From: an uncultured Oscillospiraceae bacterium
Lineage (GTDB): Bacteria > Bacillota > Clostridia > Oscillospirales > Ruminococcaceae
Assembly: GCA_934454435.1 (NCBI GenBank)
Contig: CAKSGA010000093.1
Location: forward strand, 1-9,142
DNA length: 9,142 nucleotides
Direction of reading: 5' to 3'
Part shown: one piece after another, positions 1 to 5,666 of the stretch
How the letters are laid out: every line of letters begins with the position of its first letter
Numbering within the stretch: position 1 is the first letter of the stretch
Translations under genes and position numbers: made by a program
The notes under the pieces: generated by a model
The model's database searches: none
The model's input: the letters and a program-made list of their open reading frames with translations, nothing else
What the model was told of the DNA's origin: nothing

Positions 1-844
1 CGCTACCACGCTCACCCAGGCGGGGTATGTCGGCGAGGACGTTGAGAATGTTCTGCTCAGGCTCATTCAGGCGGCTGATTATGACATCGAAGCTGCGGAG
101 CGTGGCATTATCTATATTGATGAGATCGATAAGATCTCACGCAGGAGCGAGAACACTTCCATTACACGTGACGTAAGCGGTGAGGGCGTTCAGCAGGCTC
201 TGCTGAAGATCGTTGAGGGTACCATTTCCAATGTTCCTCCCCAGGGCGGACGCAAGCACCCGCATCAGGAATTCATTCAGATCAACACGAAGAATATTCT
301 GTTTATCTGCGGCGGTGCGTTTGAGGGTCTGGAGAAGATGATAGCTTCCAGAGTTTCCAGCTCTGCTATGGGATTTGGCGCTGACGTTGCTTCCAAGAAG
401 GAAAAGGAAAGCTACAAGATACTGCATCAGGTCAGCCAGGAGGATCTTGTGAAATTCGGAATAATCCCCGAGCTTATCGGTCGTCTGCCGGTCGTGACCG
501 TTCTGGACGCACTGGATGAGGACGCTCTTGTGAGAATTCTGGACGAGCCTAAGAATGCGCTGATAAAGCAGTATAAGTACCTGTTCAACGCCGACGGAAT
601 CGACCTGGAGTTCGACAATGATGCACTCAGGGCTATCGCCAAGAAGTCCATCGAGCGCAACACGGGTGCGAGAGGTCTGCGTTCCATTGTTGAGCAGACG
701 CTGCGGGATATCATGTTCACGGCTCCCAGCGATGATACGATCAGCAAGATCACGATCACCGAGGGCTGCGTGAACGGTACCGGCGAGCCTGTCATCGAGC
801 ATGACCAAAAGAAGAAGCCTGCGAAGAAAGCAGCAAAGAATTGA
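1..844 (+). CDS. clpX: ATP-dependent Clp protease ATP-binding subunit ClpX, 3' part
   Basis: This is the last 280 residues of ClpX, the AAA+ unfoldase that recognises, unfolds and threads proteins into the ClpP protease chamber in the cytoplasm. The window cuts the 5' end, so the N-terminal zinc-binding domain and the Walker A motif are not visible. Counting from the first full codon at base 2, I see the pore loop GYVG (8-11), Walker B IIYIDEID (36-43), the RKH substrate loop (84-86), sensor 1 near N98, the ClpP-docking loop as MGF (123-125, IGF in E. coli), the arginine finger in IGRLP (R161) and sensor 2 GARGLR (222-227). All key residues are present, so the protein should be active. The C-terminus ends in a Lys/Ala-rich tail that the E. 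coli protein lacks. A strong terminator follows 6 bases after the stop. Identification is very secure. Confidence 0.98.
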   Translation, partial: ATTLTQAGYVGEDVENVLLRLIQAADYDIEAAERGIIYIDEIDKISRRSENTSITRDVSGEGVQQALLKIVEGTISNVPPQGGRKHPHQEFIQINTKNILFICGGAFEGLEKMIASRVSSSAMGFGADVASKKEKESYKILHQVSQEDLVKFGIIPELIGRLPVVTVLDALDEDALVRILDEPKNALIKQYKYLFNADGIDLEFDNDALRAIAKKSIERNTGARGLRSIVEQTLRDIMFTAPSDDTISKITITEGCVNGTGEPVIEHDQKKKPAKKAAKN

Positions 845-850
845 CAATTG

Positions 851-880
851 ACGGCGGGCATTTTTTGTCTGCCGTTTTTT
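851..880 (+). terminator. Rho-independent terminator after clpX
   Basis: Bases 851-860 (ACGGCGGGCA) pair with 866-875 (TGTCTGCCGT) over 10 bp, including two G-U pairs, with a five-T loop. A run of six T ends the stem at 875-880. It lies just after the clpX stop and 17 bases before the next start codon, so it should end the clpX transcript. The ribosome site of the next gene (GGAGG, 889-893) lies outside the stem. Confidence 0.8.
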
Positions 881-897
881 GTCCTATTGGAGGTCTT

Positions 898-1215
898 ATG
901 CAGGAAAAGTCAGTATTCGAGAGGATCTACGATGTGGTTCGGAGAATTCCGTGCGGCAGGGTCGCAACCTATGGTCAGATAGCGATGCTCGCCGGAAATC
1001 CGAGGTGGGCGAGGGCGGTCGGCTATGCGCTTCACGCCAATCCGGAGCCCGGAGTGATACCATGCCACAGGGTGCTCAACAGGTTCGGCAAGACTGCTCC
1101 GGCGTTCGCTTTCGGCGGGTCAGACCGTCAGGCGGAGCTCCTGCGGGGGGAGGGCGTTGAGGTTTCCGAGGAGGGCTTTGTAGATCTTGACAAGTATTTA
1201 TGGGACGGTTTGTGA
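898..1215 (+). CDS. Single-domain methylated-DNA-[protein]-cysteine methyltransferase-like protein (MGMT/Ogt DNA-binding domain)
   Basis: A 105-residue protein that corresponds to only the DNA-binding/active-site domain of the O6-alkylguanine-DNA alkyltransferase family, which repairs alkylated guanine by moving the alkyl group to a cysteine. Visible motifs are TYGQ (24-27, helix-turn-helix region with the conserved Tyr), RAVG (39-42, the arginine finger that holds the flipped base) and PCHR (55-58) with the acceptor Cys56. The RNase H-like N-terminal domain of full-length Ada/Ogt is absent. Alkyltransferase-like (ATL) proteins have a similar compact size but replace the Cys with Trp or Ala; here the Cys is retained, so transfer activity is possible. 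The start at 898 is chosen for the GGAGG at 889-893, four bases upstream; the frame opens further upstream at 841 but without a ribosome site and through the terminator. The family call is secure. The in vivo substrate is not known. Confidence 0.88.
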   Translation: MQEKSVFERIYDVVRRIPCGRVATYGQIAMLAGNPRWARAVGYALHANPEPGVIPCHRVLNRFGKTAPAFAFGGSDRQAELLRGEGVEVSEEGFVDLDKYLWDGL

Positions 1216-1242
1216 CATTGCCTAAGCGTGGGGGTGATCTGG

Positions 1243-1377
1243 ATGGTTAAGGAGATACTGAAGCTCGCTTCAAGTCTTGCGGTTCTTGCGGCGGTGGTCG
1301 TTGGAGTCAAGGCAGCGGACAAGATGATCAAGGAGATAAAGGGCGAGAAAAAGGACGAGGATATTATAGACATCTGA
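1243..1377 (+). CDS. Small single-pass membrane protein, 44 residues, unknown function
   Basis: A short reading frame beginning 27 bases after the alkyltransferase stop. The protein starts MVKEILKLASS, has a hydrophobic segment at about residues 7-24 (L/A/V-rich, ending GVKAA), and then a strongly charged tail rich in Lys, Glu and Asp that ends EDIIDI. This suggests one membrane helix with a short cytoplasmic tail. A G-rich ribosome site (GGGGGTGA, 1230-1237) sits before the ATG. In-frame GTG codons at 1228 and 1234 are possible earlier starts, but they would destroy that site. Position suggests cotranscription with the alkyltransferase. I do not recognise a family. Amphipathic-plus-charged composition and a correctly placed ribosome site make it more likely than chance, but a frame this small needs conservation to be certain. 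Confidence 0.6.
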   Translation: MVKEILKLASSLAVLAAVVVGVKAADKMIKEIKGEKKDEDIIDI

Positions 1378-1484
1378 CTGTGGTCAATGGCAGACTGATG
1401 GAGATTTTTGCGGCTATGAGGAAGTTTGGTGGCGGAACCAAAGGTTGTGAAAATGCTTTCCGAAGCTGGAGGGCAGATAATTTG

Positions 1485-1489
1485 AAAGG
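1485..1489 (+). promoter_or_regulatory. Ribosome binding site of pilT
   Basis: AAAGG lies eight bases before the ATG at 1498 and fixes the pilT start. The 120 bases between the small membrane protein and pilT (1378-1497) show no convincing promoter pair and no terminator, so pilT may be read from upstream. Confidence 0.55.
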
Positions 1490-1497
1490 TTGATTAT

Positions 1498-2550
1498 ATG
1501 GATATTCTTGACATACTGAAAAAAGCAGCAGATGATCATGCAGCGGATATTTTCATCGTTTCCGGTGCGGTGCTGAGCTACAAGGCTCAGGGCAGAATGG
1601 TTCAGATGGGGGAGGTCGCACTGACCCCTGACGACACCAGGGATCTGGTTCGTCAGTTATTCCGGCTGGCAAAGTTCAGTTCTGATTCCAGCCAGATGCC
1701 GGAGCGTGAGAGGGACTTTTCCGTTTCAGTGACCGGAATCGGGCGGTTCCGTGTAAATGTCTACAAGCAGAGGAATTCCTTTTCAGCGGTGCTGAGATAC
1801 GTTCCGTTTGAGCTTCCCGACCCGGAGGCGCTGGGTATCCCGGAGCAGGTAATGCGGCTCGCCGACTGCAAGAGCGGTATCGTGATAGTCACCGGCGTTG
1901 CCAGCAGCGGAAAGTCCACAACGTTATCCTGCCTTACCGACAGGATAAACAACACCCGCAACGGCCACATAATCACTATTGAGGATCCGATAGAGTTCCT
2001 GCACAAGCACAACAAATGCATCGTAAGCCAGCGGGAGATAAGCATTGATACAGACAGCTACATAGACGCCCTGAGGGCAGCCCTGCGCCAGTCACCGGAC
2101 GTGATACTCCTCGGCGAGATGAACGACCACGATACCATAAGCGTGGCTATGACTGCTGCGGAGACCGGGCAGCTTGTACTTACCTCAATGCACACAATAG
2201 GAGTTGCAAACACTATCGCACGCATTATAGACCTGTATCCGGTCAATCAGCAGCATCAGATAAGGGTCCAGCTTTCGATGGTGCTGAATGCGGTGATCTG
2301 CCAGCAGCTTCTTCCATCGGTGGACGGCGGTCTGATTCCTGCGTTTGAGATAATGACGGTAAACAGCGAGGTGCGTTCGCTTATCAGGGACCAGAGAACT
2401 GCTCAGATAGATGATGTTATCAGGTCATCGGACGGCATGCAGACCATGGACGGCTGTATTCTCGGGCTCTACCGGGACGGCAGGATAACCGCACAGACCG
2501 CACTGGACTTTGCCTATGACCCGGATTATATGGCTAAACAGATCAACTGA
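1498..2550 (+). CDS. pilT: PilT-family type IV pilus retraction ATPase
   Basis: A complete 350-residue hexameric secretion-superfamily ATPase, near the usual PilT length of about 345. PilT powers disassembly of the pilus at the inner face of the cytoplasmic membrane, giving twitching motility and DNA uptake in Gram-negatives. Residues 1-100 form the PAS-like N-terminal domain. Then come a Walker A loop, GVASSGKST (133-141), an Asp box TIEDPIEF (160-167), a Walker B/GEM segment VILLGEM (202-208), and a His box beginning at H232 with R242 and P248. A C-terminal NSEVRSLIRD (289-298) corresponds to the AIRNLIRE motif that marks PilT rather than PilB. The P-loop is unusual: most PilT proteins have GPTGSGKST, here P, T and G are replaced by V, A and S, although the essential GKS-T is intact. 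No pilin, PilB, PilC or prepilin peptidase gene is near, so this is an orphan copy. Assignment to the PilT/PilU type is firm; whether it retracts a pilus is inferred from family only. Confidence 0.92.
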   Translation: MDILDILKKAADDHAADIFIVSGAVLSYKAQGRMVQMGEVALTPDDTRDLVRQLFRLAKFSSDSSQMPERERDFSVSVTGIGRFRVNVYKQRNSFSAVLRYVPFELPDPEALGIPEQVMRLADCKSGIVIVTGVASSGKSTTLSCLTDRINNTRNGHIITIEDPIEFLHKHNKCIVSQREISIDTDSYIDALRAALRQSPDVILLGEMNDHDTISVAMTAAETGQLVLTSMHTIGVANTIARIIDLYPVNQQHQIRVQLSMVLNAVICQQLLPSVDGGLIPAFEIMTVNSEVRSLIRDQRTAQIDDVIRSSDGMQTMDGCILGLYRDGRITAQTALDFAYDPDYMAKQIN

Positions 2551-2554
2551 CATA

Positions 2555-2574
2555 CAGGCTGTTGATAAACCCTC
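2555..2574 (+). repeat. Left inverted end motif
   Basis: CAGGCTGTTGATAAACCCTC begins four bases after the pilT stop codon. It is the partner of the inverted motif at 2800-2819, with three mismatches in 20. Confidence 0.6.
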
Positions 2575-2625
2575 ATCTTCGTCTGTCACCGCATTATTTG
2601 CTTCGCAAAAAACGCTGCACTGCGA

Positions 2626-2769
2626 CAGGCACAAACACGATGTTTGTGCGGTTGCCCCCGAGCCCGACACGATGTCGGGCAATAAAGGGCAACAGGCGCA
2701 AACACGATGTTTGTGCGGTTGCCCCCGAGCCCGACACGATGTCGGGCAATAAAGGGCAACAGGCGCAAA
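2626..2769. repeat. Two tandem 67-bp units with nested palindromes
   Basis: Unit 1 is 2626-2692 and unit 2 is 2693-2759, differing at one position that I can see (A at 2631, G at 2698); a third copy stops after ten bases (2760-2769). In unit 1, GCACAAACA (2629-2637) pairs with TGTTTGTGC (2641-2649) around the loop CGA. GCCCGACA (2662-2669) pairs with TGTCGGGC (2673-2680) around the same CGA loop. The second hairpin is itself enclosed by GTTGCCC (2651-2657) and GGGCAAC (2687-2693). No T run follows, so these are not ordinary terminators. The near identity of the two units points to recent duplication. Confidence 0.85.
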
Positions 2770-2799
2770 GCCTAGTCGCTGTGCGGGTTCCTAGAATCT

Positions 2800-2819
2800 G
2801 AGGGCTTCTCGACAGCCTG
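2800..2819 (-). repeat. Internal inverted end motif
   Basis: Read on the minus strand this is CAGGCTGTCGAGAAGCCCTC, 17 of 20 identical to the motif at 2555-2574. The pair would bound a 265-bp inner element that contains the tandem palindromes. Confidence 0.6.
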
Positions 2820-2879
2820 ATTTTCTACTTTTTCGACAGTAAATTTGAAAGAAGCAGTGGGGGAAAACTCTTCGTTTAC

Positions 2880-2913
2880 CAGACACGCCCAGCCTGTGGC
2901 TGGGCTTAGTCTG
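2880..2913. repeat. Perfect 8-bp hairpin with outer stem
   Basis: GCCCAGCC (2887-2894) and GGCTGGGC (2898-2905) form a perfect stem around TGT. CAGAC (2880-2884) and GTCTG (2909-2913) extend it after a small internal loop. No poly-T follows on either strand. Confidence 0.7.
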
Positions 2914-2961
2914 CCTCCTGCTCACACCCCTTTAGCGCTTTTTGTTCGTAAGAGATTTCGC

Positions 2962-3047
2962 CGTCTGCAAAGGCTAAGCACGAAGTGCGTGCCTAACGGC
3001 AGACGAGGGCGCCGCCCTCGACCTGCCAGCCTTTTGAAAAAGGCTGG
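2962..3047. repeat. Cluster of three adjacent hairpins
   Basis: First, CGTCTGC (2962-2968) pairs with GCAGACG (2999-3005), enclosing AGGC/GCCT (2971-2974, 2991-2994) and GCAC/GTGC (2978-2981, 2985-2988). Second, CGAGGGC (3004-3010) pairs with GCCCTCG (3014-3020) around GCC. Third, CCAGCCTTTT (3026-3035) pairs with AAAAGGCTGG (3038-3047). A weaker AAAACTT/AAGTTTT pair follows at 3052-3058 and 3073-3079. The first and second share two bases, so they may compete in RNA. This density suggests a structured repeat rather than a gene control site. Confidence 0.7.
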
Positions 3048-3102
3048 ACCGAAAACTTTCAGTATGCTACGCAAGTTTTTGATAAGTTTTTCGACAGTCT
3101 GG

Positions 3103-3125
3103 AGGCTGCCCTTATTGGGCAGCCT
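3103..3125. terminator. Hairpin spanning the stop codon of the AraC-family gene, possible weak terminator
   Basis: AGGCTGCCC (3103-3111) pairs perfectly with GGGCAGCCT (3117-3125) around a five-base loop. On the minus strand the loop reads AATAA and contains the TAA stop of the regulator gene. On the minus strand no T run follows, and on the plus strand there is only the weak GCTTTGTTATT, so efficiency as an intrinsic terminator is doubtful. Confidence 0.4.
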
Positions 3126-3990
3126 GCTTTGTTATTGTGGAACCGTTTCTGAATTCACTTGGTGAGTGACCGGTGTACTTCCGGAATATCCGGCTGAAAT
3201 AGTTCGAGTCATCAAAGCCGCAGCGGATAGCTATTTCCGTTATCGGCAGCAGACTATCCCGGAGCATTGCGCTTGCATGGCGTATCCGGACGTCCAGCAG
3301 ATACCGCTGCGGTGTCATACCGTATGCGGTGGAGAACAGCCGGATAAAGTGCCGATGTGAGTAGTGGGAGCGCTCGATAACGTCAGCTATGGCAATGTTT
3401 TCGGCGAAGCTGGTTTCCATGAATGCGGCTGCGTCTGCAATGCCGGAGATCTCCCGGGGCTTTGCCGGGCAGTCGTACAGTCTTGAAAGACGCACCGCAA
3501 GCTGGCGCACCAGGGACAGCACCAGGGTTTTCCGCCCGGGCTGGTCGGAGGTGTATTCCGCTTCGGCGGCGTTTATCAGCGGGAGTATCGCTGAGAGCTC
3601 CGCCGGGGTCAGCCGCAGCCGGCTCTGAAAGTGCTGAGTGCTGCTGAGGTAAGGCTCCAGCAGGAACAGTGCGTGAAATCCCGGGAGCTGACGAATGTCA
3701 GAGTCCCCGGGGAACAGCACCTCCGGGCGGTACATGATGTTGCATATGCGCAGATCCTTCGTATTGTCGAACCCGTGGGAGATACCACCGCCGATCACGA
3801 AAACGTCCCCCTTGCGGATAACGCTGCGCTCGCCGTCAACAACATGCTCAGCGCTGCCGTCAAGTACCGTGACAAGCTCGTAAAAGTCCTCGTGCCCGTG
3901 AACGAACAGCGGGATCTCATGCCGCCCGAACTGTATGAACAGCGGGAAGCTCTCGTCATTCGTAAAATAGCTCAGCTTCATTTCCTGCAT
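3112..3990 (-). CDS. AraC-family transcriptional regulator (cupin sensor plus double HTH)
   Basis: A 292-residue regulator. Residues about 28-75 form a cupin-type sugar- or effector-binding domain with HGHEDFYELV (31-40) and GDVFVIGGGISHGF (61-74), of the RhaR/RhaS style. The C-terminal 100 residues hold two helix-turn-helix units; the second carries the AraC signature ITEIAIRCGFDDSNYFSRIF (250-269) and ends GHSPSEFR. Such proteins usually activate carbohydrate-use genes, but no sugar operon is next to it, so the target is unknown. The chosen start is the ATG at 3990, preceded on the minus strand by GGGGGTGGG; the frame opens earlier at 4053, but that codon lies inside the upstream terminator and has no ribosome site. 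The last residues, after FRNGS, are encoded by the hairpin at 3103-3125 and may reflect repeat insertion at the gene end. Family is certain, the effector is not predicted. Confidence 0.93.
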   Translation of the reverse strand: MQEMKLSYFTNDESFPLFIQFGRHEIPLFVHGHEDFYELVTVLDGSAEHVVDGERSVIRKGDVFVIGGGISHGFDNTKDLRICNIMYRPEVLFPGDSDIRQLPGFHALFLLEPYLSSTQHFQSRLRLTPAELSAILPLINAAEAEYTSDQPGRKTLVLSLVRQLAVRLSRLYDCPAKPREISGIADAAAFMETSFAENIAIADVIERSHYSHRHFIRLFSTAYGMTPQRYLLDVRIRHASAMLRDSLLPITEIAIRCGFDDSNYFSRIFRKYTGHSPSEFRNGSTITKQAAQ

Positions 3991-4025
3991 AGACCCACCC
4001 CCGTTTTTATCTGCCGATATTTCTG

Positions 4026-4078
4026 AAAAAGGGCGATCAGATGCCCTGCGCAATCCCGGCGCAGGACTTTGGTCGCCC
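4026..4078 (-). terminator. Rho-independent terminator of the glycosyltransferase gene
   Basis: On the minus strand the stem GGGCGACC...GATCGCCC (4071-4078 with 4031-4038, one G-U type pair) encloses a second stem CCTGCGC/GCGCAGG (4059-4065 with 4045-4051) and is followed directly by five T (4026-4030). It starts 27 bases after the glycosyltransferase stop. Only 35 bases separate its T run from the AraC-family start codon. Confidence 0.8.
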
Positions 4079-4104
4079 GTTCTCTGTATGGAGCCTGAAA
4101 GCGC

Positions 4105-5487
4105 TTATTCCGAGTCCGCTTCGGGCTTCATTTTCTTTTCTTCCTTGCGTGCACGGCGCTTTGCAATGCTGCGGTTGTTGCTCTCACGTATCGCAGAAAC
4201 CGCCGGAATGCTGCGGAAGCGCTGCACTGCGTCAGTCATTTTGCTGATACCCAGGAAGAAATCCTGCTGCATTTCTGACTCATAGTTGCAGGTAGTGCCG
4301 CTGCGGCAGATCTCAATTATTTCGCCATAGCGGGCATAGGCATTGCGTACAGATGTTTCCCAGGACATGTACACCTCGTTCATCGCATGGTCGCCCATCT
4401 GGTGAACTTCGTCAAGGTGCTCCGCAGCGAATTGCAGTTCCTCTGCAATTGCTTCGGGAGTGTCGTCCACCAGAATTCCCGTGCGGTGGTGGGTTATACC
4501 CTCTGCGGCGCAGCTTCCCTTTATGAGCACTGAGGGAACTCCGCAGGCGGCAGCCTCACGGACTACGATTCCGTTGGTGTCATACAAAGACGGGAAGATG
4601 AACAGATCCCCGGCGGTATAGTAGGTCCTGAGCTCCTCACGGTCGAAAACGGCGCCGGTGAAGATGACCTTATCCATGAGCCCCAGCTCCTGGGTGTATT
4701 GTTCGATCTCTGCACGGTCAGCGCCGTCACCGACTATCATCATGCGGAAGTCGGTACCACGCTGGTCGAGCAGCTTCAGGCTGTCGAGAATGTGACGTAT
4801 CCCCTTATACCAGAGAAGTCTGCCCACGAAAATGAACACCGGACCATGACCATCAAGCCCGAGATCGGAGCGCAGCAGTGCGACCTCTTCCTTGTCGGCA
4901 CGTCCCCGGGGGAAGTCAACGCCGTTCTCCATTATGCGGATACGCCTGCCGTCAGTTTCCTCATAGCCAAGGCTGATAAGGTTCTGGCGGGCGCCCTCGC
5001 TGACCGTCCATACCTCGTCTGCGGCGGAGATATTCGCCACCAGCATTTTTATCGCCTGGTCCTGCATGAGCTTAGTAGGTAGCGCACGGCGGATATCGAT
5101 ATCAAATTTCGTGTGGTATGTGAATACCATCGGCACGCCGATCTTTATGCGAAGCACCCTGGCCATGATCATTGAAGCAAATGGACAGTGGGTGTGGATA
5201 ATGTCAAAGCCGCTTCCGGTGAGGGAGTCCAGCTTGCTTGCGGAAAAGGGATAGCCCATGCGGTAGCTGCATATTTTTTCAGTGACCGACAGGCTGGGGT
5301 ATCTCACCACCGGGAACGGGAAATCGTCCTGCACATCGGGGTATTCCGGGGTAACGACAGTTGCCTTGCCCAGCTTGTCGTTTATTATTTCAGCGTAATT
5401 CAGTATTGTATTGGCCACGCCGTCTATCATGGGTGGAAACGAGTCGTTCATCAGGCAGACGTTCAGTGCGTTTTTGTTGTCTGACAT
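4105..5487 (-). CDS. Glycosyltransferase family 4 protein
   Basis: A 460-residue retaining GT-B glycosyltransferase, expected on the cytoplasmic face of the membrane and using a nucleotide sugar. The N-terminal Rossmann half has SFPPMIDGVANT (16-27), HTHCPF (98-103) and FTYHTKFD (122-129). The C-terminal half has FVGRLLWYKG (220-229), IVGDG (251-255) and the donor-site region DTNGIVVREAAACG (303-316). The classical E-x7-E pair appears as D303-x7-E311. The last 30 residues are unusually basic and charged and could touch the membrane. The architecture resembles lipid or surface-polysaccharide transferases such as diacylglycerol glucosyltransferases, but the acceptor cannot be read from sequence. 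Start at 5487 follows AAAGGAG seven bases upstream; an earlier in-frame ATG at 5523 lacks a ribosome site. It is a single-gene transcription unit with promoter 5570-5598 and terminator 4026-4078. Confidence 0.9.
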   Translation of the reverse strand: MSDNKNALNVCLMNDSFPPMIDGVANTILNYAEIINDKLGKATVVTPEYPDVQDDFPFPVVRYPSLSVTEKICSYRMGYPFSASKLDSLTGSGFDIIHTHCPFASMIMARVLRIKIGVPMVFTYHTKFDIDIRRALPTKLMQDQAIKMLVANISAADEVWTVSEGARQNLISLGYEETDGRRIRIMENGVDFPRGRADKEEVALLRSDLGLDGHGPVFIFVGRLLWYKGIRHILDSLKLLDQRGTDFRMMIVGDGADRAEIEQYTQELGLMDKVIFTGAVFDREELRTYYTAGDLFIFPSLYDTNGIVVREAAACGVPSVLIKGSCAAEGITHHRTGILVDDTPEAIAEELQFAAEHLDEVHQMGDHAMNEVYMSWETSVRNAYARYGEIIEICRSGTTCNYESEMQQDFFLGISKMTDAVQRFRSIPAVSAIRESNNRSIAKRRARKEEKKMKPEADSE

Positions 5488-5523
5488 GATAATTCTCCTT
5501 TGTGTTGTAAGTCTGCGGATCAC

Positions 5524-5539
5524 CTCAGCATTCGCTGAG
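5524..5539 (-). other. Small hairpin in the 5' leader of the glycosyltransferase mRNA
   Basis: CTCAGC and GCTGAG pair over six bases around a four-base loop, between the predicted transcription start (about 5563) and the ribosome site (about 5495-5500). It is too short to be a known riboswitch and may simply stabilise the leader. Confidence 0.35.
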
Positions 5540-5569
5540 AACGTTGGAAATTTTGAGTGACCTTACTAT

Positions 5570-5598
5570 ATTATAGCGCACTCTGCGGAGAAAATCAA
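5570..5598 (-). promoter_or_regulatory. Sigma-A-type promoter of the glycosyltransferase gene
   Basis: On the minus strand the -35 is TTGATT (5593-5598) and the -10 is a perfect TATAAT (5570-5575), with a 17-bp spacer. The expected leader is about 75 bases. An imperfect inverted repeat, GCGGA at 5585-5589 and TCCGC at 5605-5609, straddles the -35. Confidence 0.85.
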
Positions 5599-5613
5599 GA
5601 GTTTTCCGCCGGG

Positions 5614-5628
5614 ATTTGTGATACAAAT
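5614..5628. promoter_or_regulatory. Perfect AT-rich dyad upstream of the glycosyltransferase promoter
   Basis: ATTTGT-GAT-ACAAAT is a perfect 6-3-6 inverted repeat that begins 16 bases upstream of the -35. The 8-base palindrome ATGTACAT (5627-5634) overlaps its end. The position fits an activator or repressor site, but I cannot name the regulator. No T run follows it, so it is not a good terminator for the PH-domain gene that ends at 5667. Confidence 0.35.
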
Positions 5629-5666
5629 GTACATCATTAGTGTAATAAATTATGCTTCTGGTGAGA

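Larger units (their letters stand above)
2555..3101. repeat. Gene-free palindrome-rich region with inverted end motifs, possible MITE/REP-like composite element
   Basis: This covers nearly all of the 561-base stretch between pilT and the AraC-family gene; I see no credible gene in it. The left end CAGGCTGTTGATAAACCCTC (2555-2574) matches, in inverted orientation, bases 2800-2819 at 17 of 20 positions. Its first 16 bases match the complement of 3086-3101 at 13 of 16. A further related copy, ACTGTCGAAAAAG on the minus strand, is at 2828-2840. Between these ends lie two hairpin arrays. Inverted ends, small size and lack of coding capacity are the marks of a non-autonomous mobile element, but I see no target-site duplication, so a stacked set of dispersed intergenic repeats is equally possible. 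Confidence 0.55.

Noticed and set aside
137..847. Long minus-strand open frame opposite clpX
   Set aside because: It is a shadow of the conserved clpX coding frame, with no ribosome site or recognisable domain.
2626..2769. Possible CRISPR array
   Set aside because: There are only two full units, they are contiguous without spacers, and the unit is 67 bp with nested palindromes, unlike CRISPR repeats. No cas gene is near.
2783..2800. T-arm-like sequence GGGTTCCTAGAATC suggesting a tRNA
   Set aside because: There is no acceptor stem, anticodon arm or D arm in register around it.
2510..2801. Two overlapping plus-strand open frames across the tandem palindromes
   Set aside because: They arise from the repeat itself: the same peptide appears in two frames because the 67-bp period is not a multiple of three. 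There is no ribosome site and one overlaps the end of pilT.
2845..3165. 106-residue plus-strand open frame through the hairpin cluster
   Set aside because: Composition follows the palindromes (Arg/Pro/Leu runs), there is no ribosome site, and it runs into the converging regulator gene.
3990..4053. Longer N-terminus for the AraC-family protein, starting at 4053
   Set aside because: This codon is inside the terminator hairpin of the upstream gene and lacks a ribosome site; the cupin domain is complete without the extra 21 residues.
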